From: Allomyces macrogynus ATCC 38327
Taxonomy: Eukaryota; Blastocladiomycota; Blastocladiomycetes; Blastocladiales; Blastocladiaceae
Assembly (NCBI GenBank): GCA_000151295.1
Contig: GG745352.1
Location: 513,056-577,055, forward strand
Reading direction: 5' to 3'
DNA length: 64,000 bases
The position numbers and the translations under genes were made by a program. Of this stretch, positions 1 through 11,980 are shown one piece after another. Positions within the stretch are counted from its first letter, which is position 1, and each line of letters starts with the position of its first letter. Below the pieces are notes generated by a model. It had not been told where the DNA came from and ran no database searches. It worked only from the letters and a program-made list of their open reading frames with translations.

Positions 1-425
1 GGGGTAACTCAGAGTACGGCCAGTGCGCGACCGGGCGCAAGGAGGACAAGATTCTGCGCCCCGTCCGTGTTCTCGAGCACGAGAACATGCCCGTGGCCCA
101 GGTCGCGACCGCGGCAACGTCAACGATGTTTGCCCTGTCGGGATCGGGTGGAGAGTCGCGGTGGCGGTATTTCGGATTCGACCAGCCGGAAGGGTGCGAC
201 GTGGAGCCGCCCGTCGTCGACGTCGATGGCAGCGTGCAGGACTTGCAGCTCGTCTCGACGCAGCACCATTACTTGGCGGCGCATTCAAAGACGGACGTGT
301 TTGTTGGGCGGACCAAGTGGGAGCGCGTGTTCTGCGTGCAGGACCCGGCTCGCGAGACGATTCGGCACGTTGCATGCGGGAACGATTTTGCGGTCGTGGT
401 GACGGAGCGGGAAACGGAGGTATAA
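1..425 (+). CDS. RCC1-repeat protein, 3' end only
   Basis: The window opens inside an exon that reads in frame from base 3 to a TAA at 423-425, giving about 140 C-terminal residues. It begins with the motif GNSEYGQ, which is characteristic of RCC1 beta-propeller blades and especially of the mitochondrial RCC1L/Fmp25 type. Further on there are two blade-like stretches, one ending in FALSG and one ending in GNDFAVVV, the usual close of an RCC1 repeat. The 5' part of the gene lies outside the window, so the start, targeting signal and number of blades cannot be seen. RCC1L-type proteins act in mitochondrial ribosome or respiratory-complex assembly, but other RCC1-repeat proteins use the same blade, so the subfamily is an inference. 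The overlapping alternative-frame ORFs are shadows. Confidence 0.7.
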   Translation, partial: GNSEYGQCATGRKEDKILRPVRVLEHENMPVAQVATAATSTMFALSGSGGESRWRYFGFDQPEGCDVEPPVVDVDGSVQDLQLVSTQHHYLAAHSKTDVFVGRTKWERVFCVQDPARETIRHVACGNDFAVVVTERETEV

Positions 426-542
426 TTTCGTAACAATGTTCATATCTGGTCCTGATTGCATTCGACAGCGCCAGCGGTTCACTCGTAAAACCACGCCGCC
501 TGTTGCTGCGGTCAACGCCATGCAAGAAAATACATGACGCGG

Positions 543-1100
543 TCAAAACATCGGCCCCATCCATGTCCAACTTGGCGCAAGCAGCTCTTTCAACGATTTG
601 CGGCACACCGACTCGCTTTGCCGCGCTTGCTGAAACTTCGCGGCGCTGTGCAACAAGGGCCATGTCCACGTCGTCTTCCAAGCTACCGGCCACGTCGATG
701 GCGAGTACAGCCAGGGGGCCGACAGCTCTCTCATGTCATGACGGCAACGATTCCGCCGCCAAAGACGTCGACAGGACCAGCGGCAGCGGCAACCACGATG
801 TGCCCAACGATATTTCCCTGAACCTGTCCGTACTCCTGCGACACAGTCGGCCAGTTTGCAGCTTGCGCCCTCCCCCGTCAAGTCCACCCAAAAGATGTCA
901 TCAATTGATTGTTGTTGCTTCGGCACCGACGTGCATGCGACCAGACCATTGGGGACGACGAGCGTACTCGACCATGGCGAGGCCGAGGCGCTGCCAAGTT
1001 TCTCGGCCAGGTCGCGGTCACCCGCAGTACCGAAAAACACGCATCTCGTCGTCGATGTAGTGCACGCCGAGCCCAAGCCAAACGGCATGCTCGGCCTCAC
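543..1100 (-). pseudogene. Unidentified minus-strand coding relic, copy A of a duplicated segment
   Basis: On the minus strand this stretch reads as protein-like sequence spread over more than one frame. It includes a block around GLGVHYIDDEMRVF near 1020-1090, followed by a hydrophobic block with LVACTSVPK and SIDDIFWVDL at about 880-960. A similar arrangement, GLGLNPVDDEMRA then FFVPSGVGACM, occurs at 4343-4894 upstream of the second lipase copy. The lower part also has matching ends (a QVGH motif and a closing AWR) in both copies. I do not recognise the family. Stops interrupt the best reading, so it is probably a decayed gene or 3' fragment carried along with the lipase duplication. It overlaps the proposed first exon of the lipase on the other strand by a few bases. 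Confidence 0.4.
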
Positions 1101-3845
1101 GCCGCCAACGTCGCCGCATCATTCTCTTCCACCAGGTAGGTCCATGCCCACATGGTGCATCGTTTACTGGGTCGTTGCTTTGATGCTGACCGTGACGGAA
1201 ACTCGCCGCGGGTTGCAATGCTTAGGTTTGCTGCGCGTCCGGCTTCGACATCTGTTTCTGAACGCGACGACGCACTGCACTTCGCCATTCGTTCGCATCA
1301 CGATTGGCGACACGTCCTTAACGACGTTTGTTCGCGACGAGCCCGACGACAAGACGGCGGCCGGGAGGGCATGGTACTGGGATGACAAGTTTGATTTCTT
1401 GATTTCCTACCATTCGCAGCTTTTTTCGTCGATTCAGGTACTTGGCGATTGCACGACACATGCCGCGCTTGTTGGCAAACCAAGTGCGTTCTCGGACTGA
1501 CGAACTGCGATGCTTTGGTTTAGCTCGATGTCATGGACGAGCGCGTCTTCATCCCCGACTTGCATGTCGGTCGCGCCGAGTGCCGCATTTCGTCGCTGTC
1601 GTCGTTCAAGACCAAGTTACGGCTCCCCATTTTCCACCACCGCGACGCACCGTCACGCCGCCCATTTTCGCACGGCGCGCATCGCCACGGTCCGGCACAG
1701 CTCGCGTCGGCAAGTTCGACGGGTGTCGACGTATCGACCGACGCGTCTTCGACTGTATTCAGCCCAAAGACCCCGGTCCCGCTCGGTTTTATCGAAGCCG
1801 TCGTGCTGTACCACCCTCAGTCGCTCGACGCGATCGCATACGACAACACGGTCGAAAGTCTTCTGTCGCCGCACGACGTACCCAACGTCGGCGCGGCGTT
1901 TCTCGAGGGCGCGTTGCGTGTCGTTGCACTGTCCAAGGCGACACGGCACACGCTCGGTTCCGTCTACCGCCTGCTTACCGTGTTCGGACAGGGTGTCGAC
2001 ACGGTGTCGCCGCTCGAGTGGGTGTGTGGGATGCTATTGCTGCAGCGATACTTTCTCAACATCAACCAGTACGTCCACCACCGCTCTCGCACTTGGCACT
2101 TCCGTTATCACATCGAATATAGTCTGATAATGTTGCTTTTTGTCCCCTTGACACTCTTTTTGTGCAGACCGCGTACCTACGATACGATCACAGACCGCAC
2201 CTTCTTCTCATCGACGCTCCACTTCAAGAAATGTGCGTTGTTGTGACTTAATCGAATCGGCTCGTCCGTGACTGATCGCTCACGGTGCCATTTATCCCCC
2301 CTGATCAGATGCGACCGCGGCGTACGGGTGGCGAGGGCTCATGTTCTTTGGCAAGTCCAAGATTCCGAGTGACAAGAGGAGCATGGCAGCGCACCTGCCG
2401 CACGTCGCCAAGGAGGACATTTTGGCCATGGAGCTCACGTCGCGCGATGTTTTCCAGCCGTGCTACTACGTTGTTCGCGACCGGCGCGAGAATGCGATTG
2501 TCGTCACGATTCGAGGGTCCGTTCGATTTCTGCTGGGTGGGCATTTTTGGGCAAGTGCTCACCTCGCTTTGGCTCGATTTTAGAACGTTGAGCACTATGG
2601 ACGCGATTACCGACCTCGTTTGTGAGTACAGCCGCATGGACGACGGCTTGGTGCATCGCGGGATCAAAGTGTGTGCGCCTCACCTTCTCCACGGTGCCCG
2701 CCCCACCGCCCGCATTTTGCTGACGATCTCTCGTCCATGCATACAGGTCGCGGCCGAGTGGCTCGCAACCACCCTCGACACCCCCCTCCGCGACTGGGTC
2801 GAACAATTCAAGCCCGAGAAGCTCGTGATTGTCGGCCACTCGCTCGGTGCCGGGACGGCGTCGCTGCTCACGATGCTGCTTGCCGACCACCACCTGCCAC
2901 ACCTGCGCGACATTCAGCCGACGCTCCAGCTCAAGTGCTTTGCATTCGCCCCACCGCCCGCATGCTCGCTAAACCTCGCGCGGCGGTACGCGCACTTGAT
3001 CGACTCGTTTGTGCTGGAAAACGATGTCGTTTGCCGGCTGTCGTACGGGTCGGTCGTGGATTTGCGCACGTCGTTGCTCGCCGCGATTGCGCAGGTGGAG
3101 AACCATACAATGGAGATTTACCAGGTGCGGCTCGATTTTGTTCTATACTCCCACCTGGTGCGACTTGCCGTGTACGTTCACTGACCGCTCCTCGCCATAG
3201 CTCTTGACCAAGAAGGACTGGAACGACAACCCGAGCGTGCAGCGCAAATTTGACGCGATCACGCGCGTGCGCGCCGCCCTCGACCAGTCCAATATCAACC
3301 CCAAGCTGTTCGTTGCCGGGACCGTCTACCACATTCGCCACGTTCCGCCCGAGGACGTGCGCCGCGGCATGTCGCCCGTCGATCCCGACCCGGTCAGCGA
3401 AACCGACCCATCCGCCGCCAACGGCACGTCGTCATCACTTCCGAGCATGGTCCGCGCCATGGCCTCGCCGCTGCACGCGAGCGGGCCGTTCCAGTTCGCC
3501 ACTCTGGTCGGACCGCGGTGCAGCACGCCGGACATTGCCGCGGATGAGATGGGTGAGTCGATTCCGATGAACGAACGAGACACGGCGGCCGCGCCGTCGC
3601 CGCCAGCAGCGGCTGTCGATGACCGGATGCGCGGGAGCTCGGTGGATTCGACGAGCTCTGTCGCGTCGGCTGAGTCAGCAGGGTCGGTGACGCGCGTGCC
3701 GATTATTGAACGGTCTGGCCCGGAACGGTTTGCGCATCTCGTCGTCAAGGCTGGCATGTTTGTGGAGCATTTGCCGATTGCGTACGAGAATGCTCTGCAG
3801 ACGTGGCTCGCGAGCGATGCTGATTCGTTGGGCGTGGACTCGTGA
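1087..3845 (+). CDS. C2-domain diacylglycerol-lipase-like class 3 lipase, intact copy A
   Basis: Predicted sn-1-type diacylglycerol or monoacylglycerol lipase of 728 residues from eight exons: 1087-1135, 1226-1437, 1524-2068, 2168-2232, 2309-2516, 2584-2668, 2747-3124, 3201-3845. Every junction has GT..AG ends and keeps the frame. Residues about 17-130 look like a C2 domain (opening GLLRVRLRHLFLN), which would dock on membranes. The lipase core has YATAAYGW, VVTIRGTLSTMDAITDL and the nucleophile elbow GHSLGAG (Ser about 420), followed by LKCFAFAPPP. Probable acid and base are Asp about 481 (LENDVV) and His about 704 (FVEHLPIAYE). These motifs match animal DAGL more closely than secreted fungal lipases, but the four N-terminal membrane helices of DAGL are absent. 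The start is uncertain: an in-frame ATG at 856 would add 77 low-complexity residues. A decayed paralogue follows directly downstream. Confidence 0.85.
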
Positions 3846-4342
3846 ATGTATATAATTTGGATTGTGCCTTGGTAACGCTGAATCTGAACCAAAGCAACCA
3901 TGAAGGGCCGATGGACTATGGAGCTGGCAGTGGCCTTCCATCATGTGGGCAGACTACCTTCCGTCATGTTGGTGAATCCGACATTCCCTGGTGCTCGAGG
4001 CAATGCACTACCTTAATTGCCATGGCCATTCCGCTCCATTCGCACCCGCCGAACCTCAAGGCTGAAAAGCACGCGGCGTGGAACTGCCGTGCTTGGTGAC
4101 CCCCAGAGCCTATGAAGTACTCGTCGACGACCCGCAGGGTCCGCAGCTCGACGAAGCACCCTCACTCCCACGCCGGGCATCATCGTTGACTATGGGTGGA
4201 CTCAACATGCGTTCCGCGTCGCGGACCCGGCTCGCAAACGATTTTCTGCGCTCCTTGCGGAAGTAATGTTTGTTCCTACGGTTGACCGCCTCGATCAAAA
4301 CTGCGCGCGCGCAGTCGACGCCAGGGTGTATTTGTATCCTGG
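3846..4342. other. Spacer between the two lipase copies
   Basis: I see no convincing gene. Short ORFs on both strands lack family motifs and do not join into a longer reading frame. The interval holds the 3' flank of lipase copy A and the start of the second duplicated unit. Confidence 0.5.
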
Positions 4343-4894
4343 TTAGCGCCATGCCGCACATTGATAAACAAAGTGATGATGTCGAGAAACCGAGACCTTT
4401 GTTACATGTCCGACTTGGCCAGGACAAAGGGCCTTGTTCGCGTCCAAGGTTCCCGCCCACGCGCGCAACACCCGCCTGGCCCACGCCAACAGCGATCCGG
4501 GCCACCCGAGTGCTGACGATCGTGCCGCCGGCTGTCTGAAATGACGGCAACGACTCCACCTTGGAAAACGTCGACCAGTCCGAAAGCGTCGATCAGTCCA
4601 ACAACGTTGATGTTCCCAGTGATGCCGTTCTGATCCTGTTCGCCAATACCTGAGCGCCCCCGGACCTGCCGCTCTCGTCACCTCTTCCTCGACTCCCTCC
4701 ACCCTTCCCGTCATGCATGCCCCCACACCACTGGGGACGAAGAACGTTCTGAACCTGCGTAACGATGCAGAGTCGTCATCAAGCACGGCGGAGTCCCAAA
4801 ATGCAGCACGCATCTCATCGTCGACGGGGTTCAGGCCGAGCCCAAGCGGAGCTGTAAAATCCCAGGCATTGCGCCAGCAATATTGCCGTAACAC
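4343..4894 (-). pseudogene. Unidentified minus-strand coding relic, copy B of a duplicated segment
   Basis: This is the second copy of the unidentified relic seen at 543-1100. It holds the same relative place, immediately upstream of a lipase C2 exon. The minus-strand reading contains GLGLNPVDDEMRA and FFVPSGVGACM, counterparts of GLGVHYIDDEMRV and LVVPNGLVACT in copy A. It is more diverged and likewise frame-broken. Its main value is that it shows the duplication unit extends well upstream of the lipase gene. No function can be assigned. Confidence 0.4.
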
Positions 4895-5006
4895 CCTCTC
4901 CCGCCACGTTCGTTGGTGCCGTTTCAGGGCATCAATTCCGGAGCGATTCCTGGGCCATGATGCAAATCCATATGGGCTTACTGTGCACTGCGGTTTGCAA
5001 CGGATA

Positions 5007-7433
5007 GGATTGCTACAAGTCCGGCTTCAGCACCTGTTTTTGAATGCAACGACTCGCCCCAGTTCGTCGCCGTCCGTCCGCATTACGGTCGGTAACAGGT
5101 CCTTTGCAACGTTCGTGCGCGAGTAACCTGACGAACAGTCGGCGGCCGGGCGTGCCTGGAACTGGGACGACCAGTTTGATTTCACGATTCCCAACCATTC
5201 GCAGCTGTTCTCGTCGATTCAGGTACGGAAATTATTACGGAGTACTCCTCAACGAGTTATGCGTCTCAGCAGAAATTGTTGCTGATGTCAAAAATGATTA
5301 ATTTTGTGTAGCTCGATATGGACGAGCGCGGCTTCACCCCCGACCTGTACGTTGGCCGCGCTGAGTGCTGCATCTCGTCGCTGTCGGCGTTCAAGACCAA
5401 ACTGCGGCTCCCCATTTTCCACCACCACGACGCACCCTCCCGCCAACCCTTATCGCACGTCCCGCACCACCACGGCCCGGCGCCCCTCGTGTCGGCCAGT
5501 CCGTCGACGAAGGCATCGTCGACTACATTCATCCCCACGACGCCTGTCCCGCTCGGGTTCATCGAGATCGTCGTTCTCTACCTGTCGCGGTCACTGGACG
5601 CGATTGCGTACGACAGGACGATTGAAAACCTGCTGTCGCCGCACAACATGCCGCAATGTCGGGGCCGCGGTTCTTGAAGGGCACTGCGGGTCGGTGCGCT
5701 GTCCAAGTCGACGCGCGAAATGCTGGGCTCCGTCAACCGCCTGCTTACCGTTTTCGGCCAAGGCGTCGACGCGATGTCACCGCTTGAGTGGGTGTGCGGA
5801 ATCCTCTTTCTGCAGCGGTATTTCCTCAGCATCGACCAGTGCGTGTTTGATACCTTGCTTCTATCGCACTTGAAGCACTCGCTCATTTGGTTCTTCGATT
5901 CTTTTCGTCCACTGACTACGCACGATCACGGACCGCTCTTTCTTTGCGTCGACGCTTCATTTCAAGAAATGTACGTTGCGGCACTAATCACCACCAGCTC
6001 GATGTTCCTGGAGTGATTGCTCACAGACTTGACTTTGGCTTGCCTAGACGCATCAGCGGCGTATGGGTGGCTCGGACTCGTCGCCTTTAGCAAGTCGTCC
6101 AAGATTCTGAGCCAAGATTCTGAGCAAAATGAGGACCTTCGCTGTGCACCTGCCGCACATCGCCAAAGGGGGTATTTTGGCAAAGCAGCTCTCAGCGCGC
6201 GATGTGTTCCAGCCGTACTTCTTTGTCGCCCGCGACCGGAGCAAGAATTCCATTGTCGTCTCGATTCGAGGGTGCGTTTTGGGTTTGCTCATTCCTGGCA
6301 CTCTTTCTTGGAGTTGCACTCTGACCACTGCTCGGATCGATTATAGAACGTTATGCACCATGGACGCGATCGCCGACCTCGTCTGCTCTGCGAGTACAGT
6401 CGCATGGGCGACGGCCTTGCGCATCGCAGGATCAAGGTGTGTGTAACACGCCCTCTCCACCCAGCTCCCTCCACCTCCAGTCGTTGCTGACCTTCTTTCT
6501 CCCCTTCCCACGCAGGTCGCGGCCGAGTGGCTCGCCACCACCCTCAACGCGCCGCTCCGCACCTGGATCGAGCTCTGCAAGCCCGACAAGCTCGTGATTG
6601 TCGGTCGCGCTCGGTGGCGGGACCGCGTCGCTCTTGGCGATGCTGCTCGCCGACCGCCAAATGCCGCACTTGCGCGACATCCAGCCGACGCTCCAGCTCA
6701 AGGGTTTCGCATTCGCACCGCCGTCGTGCTCGCTGAACCTCGCCCGACGATACGCGCACTTGATCGACTCGTTTGCTTTGGACAACGACGTTGTGACCCG
6801 GTTGTCATACAGGTCGGTCATCGACCTGTGCACGTCGTTGCTCGCCGCGATTTCGCAGGTGGAGATTCACGCGAAAGAGACTCTCAAGGTGCGCTTGAAT
6901 TGTGTTTGTTGCTCGCGCTTCAACGTGCGACGAACGATGTAGGTGAGCTGATCAATTCCTCTCATTAGATCCTGGCGAAGAAGAACTGGATCAACAAGCT
7001 GTCCGTGCAACGGCCGATGACGAGTGCGGCGAGACACTGTCCGCGAGCCCGGACCCGGTCAGTGAGGCCGCAACCACGCCGCTCCAGTTTGGTTCCCTGG
7101 CCGAGCCCGGTCCAGCATGCCCGACGCTATCGCCGACGCGATGGGCAATTGATTCCGTTGCACGAACGCGGATCTGCGTCGTCGTCAACTGCAACGGCGG
7201 CCGACGACGATCCGCACCGAAGGAGCTCAGAGTCGTCGACGAGCTCAGCGTGGTCCTCCGCGTCGGACCGGTCGCAGACGCGCATGCTGATCATTGAGCG
7301 GTCCGACACTGAGCAGTTTGCGGGGTTATCCATCAAGGGCGGTATGTTCGCGGACCATATGCCGATCGCGTATGAGAACGCGCTGCAGGCGTGGCTCGCG
7401 AGCGAAGCTGATTCTATGAGTGTGGATTCGTAA
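5007..7433 (+). pseudogene. C2-domain diacylglycerol-lipase-like pseudogene, copy B
   Basis: This is a decayed tandem duplicate of the lipase at 1087-3845 and keeps the same exon order. Visible lesions: an in-frame TAA at 5124-5126 in the C2 exon; compensating single-base shifts near 5650-5690; no usable AG acceptor before the short exon at about 5900-5970; a 13-base tandem duplication at 6099-6124; a 5-base tandem duplication (TCTGC) at 6382-6391; and a 2-base deletion at about 6605 that replaces the GHSLG nucleophile motif, so the catalytic serine is lost. The last exon is about 180 bases shorter than in copy A. The tail motif with MLIIERS and MFADHMPIAYENAL is still clear. Given lesions of several kinds, sequencing error is unlikely to explain them all. 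Confidence 0.88.
6099..6124 (+). repeat. 13-base perfect tandem duplication inside the lipase pseudogene
   Basis: The unit CCAAGATTCTGAG occurs twice in direct succession. The intact paralogue has a single related copy (CCAAGATTCCGAG). The insertion shifts the frame. Confidence 0.9.
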
Positions 7434-7552
7434 ATGTAGAATATATATCCACTGTTGTCTTCTCACAATCACTGCACGACCTATACGTCAATTGTAGTGG
7501 GAGCGAAGGGGAAATGGCGAGGCGTTGAACAGACGACGGCAAGCTCCTAGAT

Positions 7553-10436
7553 TTATCTACAAGATGGATTCACTTCAACATTGCTCCACAAAATGCTACT
7601 GCGCGTTCCGGCCGACGAATTCAGCTCTTCGAGGCGCTCATGCATGCGCTTCTTGATTGCGCTGTAATTGTTCGACACAAGGAGCACGACGGGCATGACT
7701 GACGGATATAGATCAGGGCGCGTCATCGTTGTGGCCGTCAATCGCGGCGAGACCAGAGCCATCTCGTCCTTTGTGCCCCATGCCACGGCCGAGTCAGCAG
7801 GCCACGGCGAATAGCTCAGCGGCGTCGACTCAACGCCGTCCTCGCCGCACCATCCAAACGTTCGTCGAAACCCACGCTGCGCCTCGACGCGCGGGAAAGC
7901 CCGTGCAGGTGGCCGACGGTGCATCCACGACGCCATCCAGTGCGCAAATGACGTCCATGGCCGCAAAGACGATGCATTGCGATGCGGGAGCGGGAGCGAG
8001 CCAAACGGCGTCCATACTTGCCGCTGGTTGGCGTGCACGAATTGCACGTCAAATGCCACTGCTGGGTGCTCATCTACGGATCGTGGCGCCGACATGACCG
8101 CGGCCGGATCCATGCCGGCGGGATACTCGATCAGGACGAGCGTTGCCTTGAACGTCAGGTTCTCGACGAGCATGTGCCGCCCCACGTGGCCGGTGCTCGT
8201 GGGGTAAAACGGTTCAAACAGGACGCTGGGTGCGGTGGTGAGTGACTTTCTAGTTTGGTCGTGCACACGCCGCAAGTGCGGATAAAGGAAGAGCTGCATG
8301 ACGACGGTGTCGTAGAGCATGGGGAGTCGCCGCGAAAATCCGAGCGCGACCAAGACGACAGCGAGCGCAAGCGACCCGACTACTTCCCACTTGTCAACTT
8401 GGACGGCGTTCATCGAATACTGCTGCGGGCCGTCGGGATCCGTCCACGACGGATAAGACGCTGATCCGTCGGCGACGAGGCCACCGAAGTTGGCCACGTC
8501 CATGCGAATCTGCACCCAGCCCGTCCGCGAGTCGTCTGCGAACCCATTGTCGGCGACCGAGTCGGACCCCCACCACCGCGACAGCAGACCCATGGTCAGA
8601 ATCGGGCGCGGTTCCGTTCGGCTCGCCGGGTCCAGCTGCATTTGCTCGACCGCTCCAGCCATGACCGACGGCTCCATGCACCGCACCCGGTAGTTCACGT
8701 GGTGGTTGACGACTTGCGCGGCAACAACAAAGTCACCTCGTCGCGCCATGGCCGTCGAGCCCGTGGAAGAGAGGTCGGTCGGGCTCTTGAAGTTGCGCAC
8801 GACCACGCGGCACACTTGCGCGCCCGTCAAGTACTCCATCGTCTGCCGCACGTCCGTCGCAGCACTCTGCGTGCCGTTGCTGTCAATGAGCCGGGTCGAT
8901 GCGAGGCCCGTCACGTCAAGTCGGCAAAGCGACGCGCCAGAACCCGCATCTCGCGCAGCCCACGCAAACGGGCGGCGCGACGATGCGACCGTGTACCCCG
9001 ATGCGCTCACCTGATCCGTCGGCCCAATCGTCGCGCCGACCTTAAACGACCCGACCGCATCGGGCGACGGGGAACACGTCTGGTTGATGGACGTGAGCGC
9101 AATCTGAGTCGTCAATCGGTTCGACGAGAACTTGCCGGCCGCGACAAGCGCCTCCGACACGGTCACGAGCGAGGCCACTTTGACTGACGTCTTGGTCGTG
9201 GCAGTGAGCGAGCCAAACGTGACAAACTCGAATTCGCCGTGCGACGCGCGCTCTGGGTCGAGCGATGCCAAGACCGCAGTCACGGTACCCGCCGTACTTT
9301 CTTGGCCCTGCCGACCCATGGTGCTGACTTGCGTGTAGTCCATATACTGCAGCATGCTGGGCCGACTTGGCCGCGATTCCGACGACGTGTTCCTTGCCGC
9401 TGAGGGGTCGAGATCGGGTGCCACGGAATACAGCCCCTTAAGTGACAGCGGTGCCGAGGTGCGCGCCTTGATCCATTCGTCCACGTCGGTGGGCGAGAGA
9501 CCGCATTCCATGTGGTACGAGTTCATGAAGGCGCCGACGGCCGCGACACCGTAGCGTCGCAGCTCGACCGTTGCGGGCGTCGTGGCGTCAAGACGGCCAG
9601 CGCTTTCGGCCAGTCGGGTGATGGGAACGGGCAGGAGCATGGTCGACCGGCTGGCACCGTCACTCCAGTCGACGGTATAGAGCCGAGTTTTCTGCGATTC
9701 GAACTATGTTAGTCGCTCAATAAAGTGACTCCAACACTCGAACACCCATCAATCAGAAACGTACGTGCCCGAGCATCGCCGTCCCGTGCTGCGACGCGTC
9801 CGTGTCCATGCGCACGGCCACCAAACCGGTTCCATTAATCACGGCCGGGTCAAGATCGCCAGCGGCACGCGTCGATGCTTCCCCACCCGCACCGCCGTCT
9901 CCACCGCTGCACTGGTTGTCAAACTGCATCGACATGATTTCGGCTTCCGTCAGCGTGCCAACCGTTTCGACCCAAACCGTCTCGTTGCCGAGCTTGTCCT
10001 TGATCAAGGCCTGGAGAATCGTGTTAGCCGCGTGTCGCGGCGCAGCTTGACCGTACTGTTCCAGGGGCACCCATGGGCGCGCCGTGGCATTAGTCGGTCG
10101 AACCCAAACGACGCGCACTTGCCGGTTTTGCTGATACGCGGAAAATGCCGTCGACAGGGCAAAGTTGACAAACACGCCGACCAGAGCGAGCAGGAGCAAA
10201 CTGGCCGCGAGGAGCAGCTCGGATATGTTGCGAATCGCAGATGGCCGTCTCGTCGCGAACCGCAAGAATGACGCAATGGCGCTGGCGGGATCGAGTTCGA
10301 CGGCGAGCAAGAAACCGGGACGCCGCACAAACACAGCGAGGTAAACGAGCCGCACGATAATGGCCACGGCAACGTAGCGCGTCATCGTCTGCCAGACGGC
10401 AAACTCGACGGGGCCAAGTAGTATTTCCGATTCCAT
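7553..10436 (-). CDS. Orphan three-transmembrane protein with large central domain
   Basis: Two exons on the minus strand, 10436-9765 and 9691-7553, are joined over a 73-base intron with a GTACGT donor and a CGCAG acceptor, giving 936 residues. Hydrophobic segments lie at about residues 21-37, 70-93 and 656-676. They enclose a central domain of some 560 residues that carries several Asn-X-Ser/Thr sequons and cysteines, followed by about 260 residues after the third helix. The C-terminus ends in a basic, helical stretch (AIKKRMHERLEELN). I do not recognise the family. The layout suggests a membrane protein with one large lumenal or extracellular loop, but topology is an inference. A broken paralogous fragment with clear identity to residues about 598-656 and to the last 30 residues lies at 37201-37588, so this belongs to a multicopy family. 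Confidence 0.8.
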
Positions 10437-11980
10437 GTTGACAGGCCGGCGGGACCAGGAGACAGCAGGACCGCACGTGAAGCGAGCTCGGTGTAGCAGT
10501 CAGTCGGTTCTGGTGCTTCTTCTTGAATTGCTGCTGTCTCGTCCGCGGACAAATGCCAAAGACTGGCAAGAGTGAACGTGCGGTCGAAGGAGCTCAAAAT
10601 CGCTTTCTGTTTCTGCGAGCCGGGGCATGCTTCGCCACACGGCGTGCCCGCCGCTCGCCGCAAACCCACACCAGAACCCTGCCCACAAGCGTTTCAGCCC
10701 TGCCCATGTGTTCAGAACAACTGTTGGTTCCTCGTCCGTTCGCGCTCAGGGATTGATCTGCGGTCAGGTCAACAAGGAGCCCACATGGTCAGCGCATTCG
10801 CCGTTTGGTTTTCTGCGTGCAGGCAGGCATGCGCGCGCGCTGGTGATACTCGCGGGTGATCGCCGTCGATCAGGGATGAGATGCCGGCCAACAACGGCAA
10901 TGTTGCTGATCTGCAGCCACAAGCGCAAGATGCTTCCAGCGAAAGATCCCTCGTTCACAGTACACTGGAAGAAGAATTTGGGGTATGGGGCAAAAGTTTG
11001 GTTATTCAATGCATTTGTGAAGGGTGGCTTTTGCTGCTTGAGTTTGACGGGTTTTGCACAACACAGTTGCGTACGGGCAGCACAGCATTTACATTGTTGG
11101 GGAGAGGCGACAGTGGATTCCTGCTTGATGATTTAATGGCCGCAATCTATCACCGGCGCTCAAAGACGAGATAAAAAGTTCGGCGATCCCCCGATATTAC
11201 CGGACGAGATACAAGGGCTGGAGAGACGGTTAAGTGCAGTCCAGATCCAAATGAGGGAGCTTCAACGCACTCGACCTGCACCATCCTCTTCCAGCAAACC
11301 AACAGCGGCCATCAACTCGTATTTGGATCCTAACCACCGACTCTTTCGAATAAGTAGACTTCGAAATGCATGAATTGGAGCTGATACGGCCAACGGCCCC
11401 GACGGTCACATTGACCAGGCTGAGACTCAACTCGAGGAATAATAGTGCTGCTTCCGACCTCAGTGCACCTTCTGACGGCCCATCTGATGAAACGAACTGG
11501 ATTACCGACTGCGAAATGAATGCGGGCAGCGTTGGTCTCGGCACGCTCTGCCACAATCTAATAGGTAGCGTCAAGTCCGCGCGACCACGAGGCTTCGATG
11601 CCTGGATGTCTTTCGTTTATGATCCGCGCAGAGAATGCGCAGGCCACGCTTGTGAGGGTGGCGAGTGCCAGATCAGCATCAAATATGAGCATGTCGCCGT
11701 TGGCCCTGAGAAAGCGCGTCACATTCCGCGATGTGATTGGCACTGCCGCACAAGCTGAATGGAGCGAGCATTCGAACATTGGCCCGCGCCCGCATCCGCA
11801 TTGCTACGACGCTTCACATCATTTGGAGTGGGCATCCGATCAAAATCTGAGTCGCGAGCGAACCGCTCGCTGCGCCGGCTCATGAAAAATGCTAGAACAC
11901 AAAATGACAATCATGTTGAATCGACGGGAGCAGCTAATATTGTCAGCCCGTCCCGCCCAAAAAAAATCGCTCGTCCGGAA
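10437..11980. other. 1.5 kb with no recognisable gene
   Basis: The interval separates the divergent start of the orphan membrane protein from the end of the UCH pseudogene. Short ORFs at 10881-11174 (+) and 11366-11758 (+) have no motifs I can place, and no splice-consistent extension was found. The first few hundred bases are probably the promoter of the membrane-protein gene. Confidence 0.5.
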
